Shown here in pieces: positions 19,701-29,173 of a DNA stretch of 64,000 nt. Below the pieces are notes generated by a model. The model worked only from the letters and a program-made list of their open reading frames with translations, was not told the origin of the DNA and did not search any database. This DNA is from Tritrichomonas foetus (Eukaryota; Parabasalia; Tritrichomonadida; Tritrichomonadidae), in NCBI GenBank assembly GCA_001839685.1, contig MLAK01000663.1, positions 1 through 64,000 of the forward strand, read 5' to 3'. How positions within the stretch are numbered: position 1 is the first letter of the stretch; the number at the start of each line of letters is the position of its first letter. Both the position numbers and the translations under genes were made by a program.

Positions 19701-22700
19701 TAATTCCGTCACCAATGAGCTTGATCAAGTTGATCATCAATCTTCTAAATCAGAAAGATTCGTTGAAGAAGAAACCATCAACGAAGAAAATCGAGAAGTA
19801 GACCATGAACCAAGTTTAGAAATTACCCAAGAAATTCCAAGTTTGGAAGTAAGCCAAGAAATTGATGGTTATAAAAACGAATTAAATACTACAACTCGTA
19901 GTCGAACATGCCCACCACCAAAAGTAAACAATGGTGATGATTTCAAATGTGTTCAACAAGGAAACGCAGAAGACAGCGAAAATGATGGAATTAACGCAAT
20001 GGAAGCAATTGATCAAATGAAAACTATTTCTTATGAGCAACAACCATATGATAATGAAGCAACATGGAGAGCTAAACTTATTGCACGCGAGGCCAAACTT
20101 GCAGCACGCGAGGCTCGTGCTAAAGCACGTGAAGCAAGACAAGAAGTTCGTGAAGCTAATGAAAAACTTCGTGAAGCATCACTCGCTGCACGAGAAGCCC
20201 AGCTTGATGCTCAAGAAGCAGCATTAGAAGCTAAAGAAGCCAGGGAAGCAGCCATCAAAGCTAAAGAGAAGATGGAAACACTTCGACTCAGTATCAGGCG
20301 TGGTGAAATTCCTATCTTTTCTGATGATGATGATTATGACAGCGAAGATGAAGACTTGAGAAATGTAATTTCTCACAAAGGAGATGATGAAAATGAACCC
20401 GATTATGTAACAGAAGCAATCAATCAAAAAGAAATGAATTTGTTGATTAAATCTATCCAAGAAGAGAAATTGGCTGTTAAAGCAATGAACTTACTTCAAA
20501 CTATCAAAACCGAAGAAGATGAATCATCCAAAGTTCAAACACAAGAAGTTGTGCTTGAAGATATTTCGGAAGAACCACAAGAAACTCCTGCCACTGAAGA
20601 ATCAACCGAAAAAGATGATTTCCTAATTTCTACTCGTAATGTAAACAATGAAGAAGAAGAAAGAGTCGAACAAAACACCCACGAAGAAAACAAAGAAGAA
20701 GAAACTAATGAACAAAATAACAATGATGAAGAAACCGATGAGTTTACTGCTAAATCCGAAGAAATTGAAGAAGTCGAAGAAAAGACAGCAACAGAAAGAA
20801 AAATTGAAGAAGAAAAAACTCAAAAGCAAACAGCAGCCGAAGAAGAAAAAGAAGAAATTGAAGAACAAACAAAAGCTGATGAAGTCGACGAATTTAATGT
20901 TGAAAATGAAAAAGATGATGATATTGTACAAAAATCATCCGAAAAAGAACAAACAGAAAACGAGGAACACAAATCATTCATGGAAGACTTTGCTGACGCG
21001 CTTCTCGATGAAGGTGAAAAGTTGACAAGTGAAAAAGAAGAAGAGAAAGAAATTATGGAAGAATTCTTTTATCTCCTTGAAGAAAAGAAAAATAATGAAG
21101 TAGCAACAACAAGATTGGCAATTAAAGAAGAAAAATCTTCAAAAGAATATAGTGAAAAAGAAATTAAAGAATCAGATCATATCGAAGAAAAATCTGAAAC
21201 TGAGACAACCGCGAAAGAACAGAATGAAACTGGCAGAGCTGAAGAAGAAAAAGTAGAAACAGAAAAAGTTGAAGACGAAAAGGATAAAACCGAAGAAGAG
21301 GAGAAAGTTGAAGCTGAGAACGTCGAAATTGAAAAGAACGAAACTGAAAAGGCTGAGACTGAAGAAGAAAAAGCCGAAATTCAAGAGAATATTGAGGAAG
21401 AGAAAAATGAAATCGAAAAAACTGAAAAAGATACAATTGAAACGGAAAAAGTTCAAATTGATGAAGAAAAGGTAGAAGAAGAAAAAGCAGAAAGTGAGAA
21501 ATCCGAAAAAGAAGAAGTCGAAAAAGAAGCAGATAAAGCAAAAGACGCGCTCGTTGAGAGAGAAATCAACGAGGAACTAAAGAAAAAGCATGAAGAGCTC
21601 GATAAAATCACTTTGGATGCCAAAGCACGTGATAGTGAAATGCAAAAACTTCTCGAAGAACAACAAAAGAAACTTGAAGAACAAATCATGCAAGAAGAAA
21701 AGAAACGTAAACAAACAGAAGAAACATTGAAGAAAGCTGAAGAAGCACGTCTCAATGCTGAAAAGCAGGCTAGGATGGCTCAAGAAGCTCGACTCAAAGC
21801 TGAACAAGAAATGAAAAAGCTGAAAGAAGTAGCAATTGCTGAAATGGCAAAAATCACCAAGGAACTCAAGAAGAAAGCCAAAAAAGAAATGAAAGCTTCT
21901 GCCGTTGAAAGGAAAGTTGAACAAAAACAAACAGAACTCGAAACACAGCCTGAACCAAAATTAGAGCCAGAAGCTTCTAAAGAAGAAGAAATCATTAAAG
22001 AAAACCAAGAAGAAATCAAGCAAATACAACAAGAAGAAATTGTTGAATCAAAAGAAATTAACGAGTCTAAAGGAACATCAGAAGAATCAACTGAAGTTTC
22101 TGATCAAAGTAAATCAGATAGTTACACTGAACTCTTCTCTAAAATTGATTTCGATGAAGTCACCAAAGATGAATTAGAGCAGGAAGAAAAACTCGCTCAA
22201 CAACTTCAAAATGAAGAAACTGAGAAACGTTCAGACGAAAAAATGATCGACAGAATTCGTCACGATAGACGTAAGGAAGAAGAAGAAGAACGTCTTTGTT
22301 CACGTGTTATTAATACCGATGACCGTGATGATTGTGTTGACCACCTTTCATCTTCAGCATGCCAATGCGAATCAGACTTTTACAAATTTGTTTACGGACA
22401 AAGTGAATCAGAAAGAATCAATGATTCTGAAACGCTTGCTACTGAAAGAGATACATCTGATGTTTATTCATATGACTATTCAAGTGAAGTTGAAAAAGTT
22501 GATATTCTAATTCAAACCGATGAAATTGATGGTGTTTATTATCCACCACTTGAAGATACAACTGATTCAGAAGTACTTGAAGACCTTAAAACAGTGGAAG
22601 AAAACGAATTCAGAAAAACACTTGAAGAAGAACAAATGGCTCGCCCTTCAAGTGAATTAACTGGTCAATCATTGTCAACAGAAGTTTCTTGCGTTGATAT

Positions 22701-24093
22701 TCTCGTTCAAACAGATGAAGTTTTTACACTTGATTTTGTTCCACCAATTTTCTGGTCCTATGGATCAGCGTCTGATGATTCTCCGCTGAAAGAACAAGAA
22801 GAAGCTTACCTTTCTGAAGCAATTAAAGAAGAAGAAGAATATGCATTAAATAAAGCATTAAAAGAAGAAAACAAAGAACTTCGAATTGTTGTTGACATGT
22901 TCAGTCAAACAGGCTCACAAGCATTCACTCACGAAAACAGTGAATATGCAATTGAAGTTGATGATGAGATTGTTGAAAAATTCGACATTATGATCCAAAC
23001 TGATGAGATTGAAGGTTTAGTATTACCGCCAATTAATCAGCCAATGGATTATTCTGACAATTACTCTGAATTTTACTCTGAAAATGATTGGGAAGGAACT
23101 GAAGCTGAAGATAATCGAGTTATTATCGAAGAAGAAATTCTTCAACAAAACATTCAAGATGAACACCAAGAAATTTTAGAAAACCGAATTATTACAGAAA
23201 ACGCTCTGCTTCGTCAAAACATCCTTGAAGAAAAACGGATTCATCAAGAAGAAGAAGAAATTGTTGAAAGAAATGCACAACCTCCACCTGTTGAATACGT
23301 TGAAGAAGTAAGTGTTGTTGAATTAAAGAAGCCACCTCCTGCATCACCAATTAACGAGCAAAGAGCAATGCAAGAACAAGAGCAAACACATGATTCTGAA
23401 GAAGAGGCAAAAAAAGTAAAGGATGTCACTGCTGGTGAGGAGGCAGCTGTGGCATCATCACTTCCCAACCTCCTCGATACATTCGCAGGATCTAATCAAA
23501 GTGATGAAAATGGAAACAAACTTAGAGCTCACCTAAATGATGGTGAAACAAATCTTCTAGATGTTTTTGCAAGTCGTGTGTCTGTGGGATCAATTGGTAA
23601 ACCTCATGCCAATGATTTGGATGAAGAACATGATAATCATGAGCAACCAGAAAAACATGTTACAATTGTTCAACAGCAGGAGGAACAAAATGATAACAAC
23701 AATAAAGAAATGAATCTTCTTGATACATTTGAAAATGAAAATAACGAAAAACTTAAATTGAAAGATGGTGAAACAAATCTTCTTGATGTTTTCGCCAGTC
23801 GTACTTCTGTTGGTTCATTTGGAAAACCGCACACTGCTGATTTGGATGACGAACAAGAAAAATCAGAAAAACATGTAACCATTGTTCAACAACCACAAGA
23901 ACAACAGAAGAAAGAAGAAGAAAACACAGAAAATAAAGAAATGAACCTTCTTGATACATTTGAAAATGAAAATCAAGAAAAACTTAAATTGAAAGATGGT
24001 GAAACAAATCTTCTTGATGTTTTTGCAAGCCGTGTTTCTATTGGATCTATTGGCCAGCCCAAGATTGCTGATGTAGAGGTTGATCACGATTGA
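16717..24093 (+). CDS. Giant Glu/Gln-rich coiled-coil protein
   Basis: A 2,458-residue protein without a recognised enzyme domain. A conserved-looking N-terminal ~90 residues (RLYQEHMKHMWNAQHKIE) precedes a basic Ser/Pro-rich segment. Two copies of DKPPELYK(D/E)LEI start at residues 418 and 518, exactly 100 apart. EQQEE-type repeats fill roughly residues 625-815. Nine heptads of an A-R-E-A type occupy residues 1123-1185. Long Glu/Lys helices follow (about 1300-1800). Four QT motifs (D-I-L-I-Q-T-D-E type) start at residues 1929, 1994, 2060 and 2090. The C-terminus holds six NLLDxF motifs. Low complexity, charge and helices suggest a filamentous scaffold, perhaps cytoskeletal; that is inference. 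ATG 16717 opens the whole frame. Confidence 0.85.
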   Translation: MEDKRDHGIAKSLNEYLDIINSRRLYQEHMKHMWNAQHKIETDPIPPFPGIVQGQQVNAKNRALQWQLEEDKLKFVNDLKKYNENQKKKGFSDITAKPSPRRKINSARSNEYPPFSQTGTPFSKNTSLTEFSGSATTGNLPQLLSLESGMDITDLSVESRRSVKPRKYPKLIEPKSSQKIRKIPMSVQTVNPPRQSGKTTTKSGSIDDLQSFESPQSRSFEKDSQNYDQYSHDHFNADEDEDDDGDLVSVSTQPVPPVLKKASSPRHSKVPSSQTMKVHEPGQKQTSIVSTPRPVKTKPKISPPATSKSPEKKQTRNSTSNKSNVRPTIRPQKSPQIKEPEIQKKSPKQIRRTPTTSSSNQSESITKSNPTLNINLSDLSATAQPRFEHEVIPATRDSNSARSSGSSKTLEKPFELVDKPPELYKDLEIPLEEEELAESSESPVYSNNTPFSSTGHSSILTDDHDSDGEVSDYSDEQGSVLAQKFEDSKNVIEQENEKAKAPRRSVNRSLTTNDNLIDKPPELYKELEIHSSSENKEEALNESLADKTKTISEEVGENEEAVQNEEATENIDQEGLDQNEEPIEEQNDEQESEGERIEIGQDYEDNNEQEEINAQSEEVAERVISDQQENAERNEEFVEQQEEVAEQQEEFEQQEEIAEQQDEFEQQQEFEQQEEVAEQEENVEQQEEEIEQQDEFEQEEVAEQREEIEQQEEIAEQQEEFEQQEEIAEQQEEFEQQQEIEQQEEIAEQQEEVTEQQEEIAEQQEEFEQQQEIEQQEEIAEQQEEVTEQQEEIAEQQEEFEQQQEVAEQQEEFAHNRSIEEDNQEYAEDNEEVAEENHDYNEENTEEAEVNQEEETAEQTKGYAEENNGDVAEENQEYAEENNEEYPDKHQEYQEENQEETLEQNQINEEENHEYTGENREEVVEENNEEVAQSNPEYIEEDQAEAQQDNEEVVEKEENEIQQHNVKIFDDVKEAELSPVPDTPQTSEDGAATKDNSVTNELDQVDHQSSKSERFVEEETINEENREVDHEPSLEITQEIPSLEVSQEIDGYKNELNTTTRSRTCPPPKVNNGDDFKCVQQGNAEDSENDGINAMEAIDQMKTISYEQQPYDNEATWRAKLIAREAKLAAREARAKAREARQEVREANEKLREASLAAREAQLDAQEAALEAKEAREAAIKAKEKMETLRLSIRRGEIPIFSDDDDYDSEDEDLRNVISHKGDDENEPDYVTEAINQKEMNLLIKSIQEEKLAVKAMNLLQTIKTEEDESSKVQTQEVVLEDISEEPQETPATEESTEKDDFLISTRNVNNEEEERVEQNTHEENKEEETNEQNNNDEETDEFTAKSEEIEEVEEKTATERKIEEEKTQKQTAAEEEKEEIEEQTKADEVDEFNVENEKDDDIVQKSSEKEQTENEEHKSFMEDFADALLDEGEKLTSEKEEEKEIMEEFFYLLEEKKNNEVATTRLAIKEEKSSKEYSEKEIKESDHIEEKSETETTAKEQNETGRAEEEKVETEKVEDEKDKTEEEEKVEAENVEIEKNETEKAETEEEKAEIQENIEEEKNEIEKTEKDTIETEKVQIDEEKVEEEKAESEKSEKEEVEKEADKAKDALVEREINEELKKKHEELDKITLDAKARDSEMQKLLEEQQKKLEEQIMQEEKKRKQTEETLKKAEEARLNAEKQARMAQEARLKAEQEMKKLKEVAIAEMAKITKELKKKAKKEMKASAVERKVEQKQTELETQPEPKLEPEASKEEEIIKENQEEIKQIQQEEIVESKEINESKGTSEESTEVSDQSKSDSYTELFSKIDFDEVTKDELEQEEKLAQQLQNEETEKRSDEKMIDRIRHDRRKEEEEERLCSRVINTDDRDDCVDHLSSSACQCESDFYKFVYGQSESERINDSETLATERDTSDVYSYDYSSEVEKVDILIQTDEIDGVYYPPLEDTTDSEVLEDLKTVEENEFRKTLEEEQMARPSSELTGQSLSTEVSCVDILVQTDEVFTLDFVPPIFWSYGSASDDSPLKEQEEAYLSEAIKEEEEYALNKALKEENKELRIVVDMFSQTGSQAFTHENSEYAIEVDDEIVEKFDIMIQTDEIEGLVLPPINQPMDYSDNYSEFYSENDWEGTEAEDNRVIIEEEILQQNIQDEHQEILENRIITENALLRQNILEEKRIHQEEEEIVERNAQPPPVEYVEEVSVVELKKPPPASPINEQRAMQEQEQTHDSEEEAKKVKDVTAGEEAAVASSLPNLLDTFAGSNQSDENGNKLRAHLNDGETNLLDVFASRVSVGSIGKPHANDLDEEHDNHEQPEKHVTIVQQQEEQNDNNNKEMNLLDTFENENNEKLKLKDGETNLLDVFASRTSVGSFGKPHTADLDDEQEKSEKHVTIVQQPQEQQKKEEENTENKEMNLLDTFENENQEKLKLKDGETNLLDVFASRVSIGSIGQPKIADVEVDHD
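18592..19152 (+). repeat. GAA/CAA codon repeats, including a 99-bp tandem duplication
   Basis: The DNA encoding EQQEE units is an imperfect GAACAACAAGAAGAA-like repeat. Within it a 99-bp unit starting at 18934 is repeated from 19033, giving two 33-residue copies. The absence of stop triplets in this repeat creates long spurious frames on both strands. Confidence 0.9.
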
Positions 24094-24745
24094 AAACATT
24101 TAACATTTTTTATGAATTAATATTTGTTAAAATGAAAGCTAATTCATCGAAAAATTGTTAAAATGGTGAAACGATCTTTCTCGAAAAAAGGACAAGAACG
24201 ATGAGCAAATTTTTTTAATTACTCTGATGGTTTTTATTTTTTACACTCTTATCGTTCTACTTCAACAAAACTGTTAAATTTCCTCAGCCACATGTGGTGT
24301 GAAACTTCATTGGATCGTTTCTGGGGAAAAAAGAGAAATTTCATTTTTCTAATTTTGCGATTTTTTTATTAGATTATGGAAGCTTTCATTGTTATATATG
24401 TCTTAAAATTATGCCATTAATCTTTATTCTCTTATTTTATCTTTTTTGTTTGCATCAAAGATATCACAAATTCCTAAAGTGTAGCAATTATTCCATTTCG
24501 ATACAGTTTGGAGGAACGTCATTTGTTGAGAATCTCTAATTGACATTCAAAATCTTACATGAAGGTATTTGTTGTTTCTGTATCATTTTCACTATTACAG
24601 GATCTTAGGAAATAATAAGAAAATGAAATATATATCTTCAAAGCTACACAAACTCGTTTATATTTGAATAAGTCGACTGTATATATTCAATAATATCAGA
24701 TTTGATTTCAAAAAGTTATTCTTCTGTACGTTAAACTCATTTTTA
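24094..24745. other. Intergenic spacer
   Basis: About 650 bp of AT-rich DNA between two parallel genes. TCATTT at 24737-24742 just before the next ATG is an initiator candidate. Nothing else is supported. Confidence 0.5.
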
Positions 24746-25837
24746 ATGAGGACTGCAACTAGCTCAAAACTCAATCCACCACGACATCTACAAAGAAAGA
24801 AAATCGCGAATGACTTCCAGAACAAATACCGGAAAGAGATCAGCGATCTGATATCAGGAACAGATTATCTTGATCAAATTTTGCCAAATCATCACATCGA
24901 TCCAAAAGAGACTCATAGAGATGAAAACATATCGAAGAACATAGAAAGATTAACACCAGATGCCAAAAGAAGACTTATGTTTCAAAAGCCTGTTACATTG
25001 GTAAAGCGACAAGCCAACTATTACATCGCCAAAAAGCACAATAGAATAGCTAACAATTCCCCAAGAACACAAAGAGCTCAGAAAAATGAATGGAACGAAA
25101 TAGCCCATCCAGCCAACAAACGTGGCCTCGTAACCAAAAATAATGAAAATAGCCAGCAAAATTCACACTACAACGATTTTAATTATGAAGATGAAAACCA
25201 GCATTTCGTTTCAGAGTCACTATATTCCGAAGATGAATATATTTTTGAAGCACCAATCTCAGATAAACATGATGATGTTGCAGAAGAAGAAGAAATTATT
25301 GAAAAAGATGAAGAAACTATTGAAAATGAAGAAGAAACTATTGAAAAAGATGAAGAAACTATTGAAAATGAAAATTCTGGAAGAGAAAGTTCAGAACACG
25401 AAGAAAATTATGCAAATGAAATTTTTTATGAAAGTGCTTCAGACGAAAATGTTTCAGCTGAATATAATCAGAGCAATGATGCTTATCAGAACTTCCAGCA
25501 ATATACCAAATATCTGTTCAATCAGAATGAACTCGAAAGTTCTGATGGCAGTGAAGATGAACCAATTCAAACCAACAAAAGAAACCAAGAAAGCAAATCG
25601 AAGAATAACAACCAAAAAGAAGAAACTGATCAAAGAAATAACATGTTCAAGATGATATCATCCGATGCTATTGATATGATTGAAGCTGAAGTTGATTTCT
25701 CTTCCGATTCATCAAGTGAGTTCGAATTAAACAGTCAATTCTTCACACAAGAAAAGACAGTTGATAATCGCCGAAAATCTTTACTTGGTGAAAACTTTAT
25801 CAGCTCGGGAGCAATTGAATCATTTTCTGATGATTGA
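24746..25837 (+). CDS. Acidic, largely disordered protein
   Basis: A 363-residue protein with no recognised family. The first ~120 residues are basic (RKKIANDFQNKYRKEISDLI; KRRLMFQKPVTLVKRQANYY). An acidic stretch follows with a 10-residue tandem (EETIENEE / EETIEKDE) near residues 190-210. The C-terminus is Ser/Asp-rich with several Ser followed by acidic residues, typical casein-kinase-2 targets. It lies downstream of and parallel to the giant coiled-coil gene. Similar composition could mean the two act in one structure, but nothing in the sequence proves it. The start is supported by TCATTT 7 nt before the ATG. Confidence 0.68.
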   Translation: MRTATSSKLNPPRHLQRKKIANDFQNKYRKEISDLISGTDYLDQILPNHHIDPKETHRDENISKNIERLTPDAKRRLMFQKPVTLVKRQANYYIAKKHNRIANNSPRTQRAQKNEWNEIAHPANKRGLVTKNNENSQQNSHYNDFNYEDENQHFVSESLYSEDEYIFEAPISDKHDDVAEEEEIIEKDEETIENEEETIEKDEETIENENSGRESSEHEENYANEIFYESASDENVSAEYNQSNDAYQNFQQYTKYLFNQNELESSDGSEDEPIQTNKRNQESKSKNNNQKEETDQRNNMFKMISSDAIDMIEAEVDFSSDSSSEFELNSQFFTQEKTVDNRRKSLLGENFISSGAIESFSDD

Positions 25838-26100
25838 AAAAGCATCTGAAAAGATTCATTAAATCATGATATTTTTTATTTTATTTATTTATTAAAAACA
25901 CATGCCATTCCTATTTCATCATATACATATTTGTGATTTTTATTGATGATCATCAATACTATGACTTTTCAAGTGAAAATCTCAGTGTCTTGTTATGCTA
26001 TTTTTTAATTTTTCTCTAATGTAAATTAATGAGGAGATTTACTATCTTTCTTATTGTTTTTCCTGGTATATACCCATTCAATTCCAATATATTACTATCC

Positions 26101-26212
26101 AATTAATGATGTAACTAATTAATGATGTAACTAATTAATGATGTAACTAATTAATGATGTAACTAATTAATGATGTAACTAATTAATGATGTAACTAATT
26201 AATGATGTGATT
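26101..26212. repeat. 16-bp tandem repeat, 7 copies
   Basis: Unit AATTAATGATGTAACT is repeated six times exactly and a seventh time with changes, followed by a partial copy to about 26224. It lies between the 3' ends of two convergent genes. The TTAATTAA-like junctions make it partly palindromic. Confidence 0.95.
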
Positions 26213-26329
26213 AATTAATGAAATAATCAATGCTGTTGTCATGACGAACTGTTTATTAACATGGAAATATTAGATTGTATAAAAAAATAGCTACATAAAG
26301 GAGATAATATTAAATCATTCAAGTCACAT

Positions 26330-26926
26330 TCACACACAACATCCATCAGTTTTTTGACTTCCATTTGTAAACAATTTTGATCCACCAATTGAAGATTTAT
26401 TTGAGGTGGTCAATTTATTGGATTGTTCTTTAAGAATATTGTGTATTGTGAGTATTAATGATTCAATTCCATAGTTAGTTTTAGCAGACACTTGAACGGC
26501 AGTTGTTGCACCAATTTCTTCCTGCTTTTGATTCATTTGGCCGGGTGTTATTTTAATTTTTTCAGATAAATCATATTTGTTTCCAATTAATACAATTTCT
26601 GGAGCAACATCAAGAGCGTTTCTTGCAAGTTCAACCCATTCTTCGATGGCGTCAAATGAAGATTGACTGGTGAGGTCAAAAACAACAAGGATCAAATTGG
26701 CATCTCTTATGTAAATTGGTGCGAGGGCCCTGTATTTTTCTTGTCCAGCGGTATCCCAGAGAGAAAATTCAACGTGAATGTTATCAATAATTCGATTGAT
26801 TTTAAATTTTGAGCCGCCGACTGTTGAATTGATGTTATCTGTATATAATTGACTATCCATCCTTGTTGCAATACACGTTTTCCCAACATCTGTGTTTCCA
26901 AGTAGAATTACTTTTGTGTCATTCAT
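26330..26926 (-). CDS. Rab-family small GTPase
   Basis: A 198-residue small GTPase with all G motifs: GNTDVGKT (10-17), switch I Thr35 in STVGG, WDTAGQE (58-63, catalytic Gln62), GNKYDL (115-120) and VSAKTNYG. It ends in GCCV, a double-Cys prenylation signal. RALAPIYIRDANLILVVFDLT is like the Rab5/Rab22 group, suggesting an early-endosomal role, but assignment needs a phylogeny. The longer upstream frame (33 more residues, Cys-rich) lacks conservation, so I take the MNDTKVILLG start, which places the P-loop where Rabs have it. Rabs cycle between GDP and GTP forms and recruit tethers and motors to membranes. Confidence 0.88.
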   Translation of the reverse strand: MNDTKVILLGNTDVGKTCIATRMDSQLYTDNINSTVGGSKFKINRIIDNIHVEFSLWDTAGQEKYRALAPIYIRDANLILVVFDLTSQSSFDAIEEWVELARNALDVAPEIVLIGNKYDLSEKIKITPGQMNQKQEEIGATTAVQVSAKTNYGIESLILTIHNILKEQSNKLTTSNKSSIGGSKLFTNGSQKTDGCCV

Positions 26927-27709
26927 ATAATTAAACGTACACCATGCAATCACTTTTGATAACGTGTATTTTAACAAAATTTGAATGTATTCTGATCGTG
27001 CAAAATTACACATAAATAAACACATGATTCTGAAGTGATTCTTCTCTTCACTGATTCAATTTTATGTGAACCATAAAATTGAATTATTGACTGTATACTA
27101 GAAATTACAACTTTAGTGATGAGGACTGGTCTTATAAGAATGCCCAAAACAGTCTAAAAAATAAGAACTCGTTCAGGATAAAATTTGTTGAATGCATTCT
27201 ATATAATTCTTCACAATAGATAACACTACAAGTCTTTTAACTAATGGTGTTCATTGAGAAAGAATTCTTTCACGCTAAAAGACTTCAATCAATGAAAAAG
27301 CTATTAAGTGTGATCTTAATATAAAAAGGGAATTGCAATCATGGGTGCAACTAAAACATCTTTTATTTAAGAAGCATACATGATAATTTGTTGTGTCTTG
27401 CCAAATAGCTGAAGCATCAAAGAAAGTCACAAGCCTTTTGACAATCAATAACATCAAATATACAATAATATTTGTTATATTGCATAGTAATTAAAAAAAC
27501 TTTTTATGGATAATTCATCCTTTAATAAATCGGAAATATGCTGCAAAAAGGGAGTGATAGAATAATGAAAAATTATTAGGAAAATGAACTTAATATACAT
27601 GTTTAAAAAATAACATAAATATTATAATTATAAACTCAAAAGCATAATGTCATAAAAAACAGAAAAATTAGAAACAAGAAGCATTACAACTCAAGAAAAT
27701 CCGTATCAA
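26927..27709. other. Intergenic spacer with weak ORF
   Basis: About 780 bp. A minus-strand frame at 27275-27457 begins MMLLIVKRLVTFFDASAIWQ and looks slightly protein-like, but it is isolated, without initiator support or recognisable family. It may be a remnant. The rest is AT-rich. Confidence 0.3.
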
Positions 27710-29173
27710 TTAGTAAACACTTACTGCACTTGGAAGCTTCAATGTCAAATCATATTTCGGTATTTCTTCGATATTTATCGTAGAATCCTCCATACTATTA
27801 ACTGCCACTTTTTCTTTTATTTCCCATTCTTTGAGTTGTTTAGAAAATCCTGTGTTTATGTTAACAATAGATCTCTGCTTTTTCACATACATGTAAGCTT
27901 CTTCAAAGTTTAATTTCTGAGCAGACATTATATATGCAACACAAAGAGCAGCAGAACGGGAAATTCCCTTCCTGCAATGAACCAAAACAATTCCACCATT
28001 GTCAATTGCATTTCGAACAAAATCCAAACCATTCCAGAAAGTAACACTCAGCTCTTCAAATACAGAATCATCCATAATCAGAGAAAAATATTTAAGTGAA
28101 GGAATTTTGTCGACGAAAGAATCTCCATTATTGATGTTTACAACATGGGTGATTCCTAACTTAAGAAGAGTTGCTTGGTCACGGGCTGCACGTTCATCAC
28201 TGATGAATAAATTTGGAATAACTTGATCAATTGTATTATTAGAAGCAGAAGGAAGATTTGAAACAAGAATATTGATTGAAGAGTCATCAGCTGTTTCATT
28301 CATGTCGGTATTAATTTTGCTTAGACCGATGAATCCATCCTTTTTGTTATAATTATTTGCATTATTGTTAGTAGTATTATTAGTAGTAGTATTGTTATCA
28401 ATTGAAAGTGAAGCTATTTGATTATTATTAGTGTTATTAATTGTTAAAAGATTTGATAAATTAGGCTTGTTTGATTGAAAAGTTGTGAGAATTTTTGCTG
28501 GTAAGCTGTTGATCATGTTTGGCCTTTTATTTCCATTTTGTGGTCGAAGTGCAGATGAAAGATTTGTGATGTTATTATCTTTAATGTCATCGAAAATGTC
28601 ATTCACGGAAATTTTAACAGTTGATGTGAATTTAGAAAAGTTGAATCTTTTACATGAATTCAGAAGATTGGCATTTTCATCATGATTGATAGAAAATGAA
28701 GTCAAAATCCAAAGGCGATAAGATGGTAATTGAAATTGGGTGATTTTAAAAAGCCGATGAATTGAATTAGCGACGTTGTAATAAGAATATCTTTCGACTC
28801 TTGTAGTTTTATTAAAATTGGAGTTTAAATGATCGCTTGATGCATTTTTATTGTGAGTGTTTGCTTTCTCTTTATTCTCGATTTCTGTGTCGGTAATTTT
28901 TTGGGAATTTTCGCATAATATTTGAGCGCGATTCGAATCGATTTCTTTGGCTGGAAAACTTTTTACGGTTTGCCTTTGTGATGGATTCGGAGCTTGGTCG
29001 AATGGCTCAACAATAATAATTGGAAATGACTTGAAAGTTGAAGGAGATTTGATAAAATCTAAAGAAGATATTGGAACAAAGTTGTTGGAATCGAATCTAA
29101 AAAGCATAATTGCGTTGACAGCTTCTTCGAATTCATCGCACACATTGTGTTCAAGGCTGAATGATTGACCCAT
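27710..29173 (-). CDS. Dual-specificity protein phosphatase
   Basis: A 487-residue protein. MGQSFS at the N-terminus fits N-myristoylation. The first ~310 residues are low-complexity, with an Asn/Thr run (NNTTTNNTTNNNANNYNKK) and little conservation. The catalytic domain follows: IPNLFISDERAARDQATLLK, LGITHVVNI, then the P-loop HCRKGISRS with catalytic Cys400 and Arg406. The usual Asp general acid probably lies in the DDS of SLIMDDSVFEEL. Such enzymes dephosphorylate Ser/Thr and Tyr residues, typically in MAP kinases. A myristoylated N-terminus would place it at membranes. The substrate is unknown. Confidence 0.88.
   Translation of the reverse strand: MGQSFSLEHNVCDEFEEAVNAIMLFRFDSNNFVPISSLDFIKSPSTFKSFPIIIVEPFDQAPNPSQRQTVKSFPAKEIDSNRAQILCENSQKITDTEIENKEKANTHNKNASSDHLNSNFNKTTRVERYSYYNVANSIHRLFKITQFQLPSYRLWILTSFSINHDENANLLNSCKRFNFSKFTSTVKISVNDIFDDIKDNNITNLSSALRPQNGNKRPNMINSLPAKILTTFQSNKPNLSNLLTINNTNNNQIASLSIDNNTTTNNTTNNNANNYNKKDGFIGLSKINTDMNETADDSSINILVSNLPSASNNTIDQVIPNLFISDERAARDQATLLKLGITHVVNINNGDSFVDKIPSLKYFSLIMDDSVFEELSVTFWNGLDFVRNAIDNGGIVLVHCRKGISRSAALCVAYIMSAQKLNFEEAYMYVKKQRSIVNINTGFSKQLKEWEIKEKVAVNSMEDSTINIEEIPKYDLTLKLPSAVSVY

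Noticed and set aside
26927..27025. N-terminal extension of the Rab to MCLFMCNFARSE
   Set aside because: It would place the P-loop too far in, and the Cys-rich leader resembles no Rab.
28930..28950. GATTCGAATC as a tRNA T-loop
   Set aside because: It lies inside the phosphatase gene and no cloverleaf forms around it.
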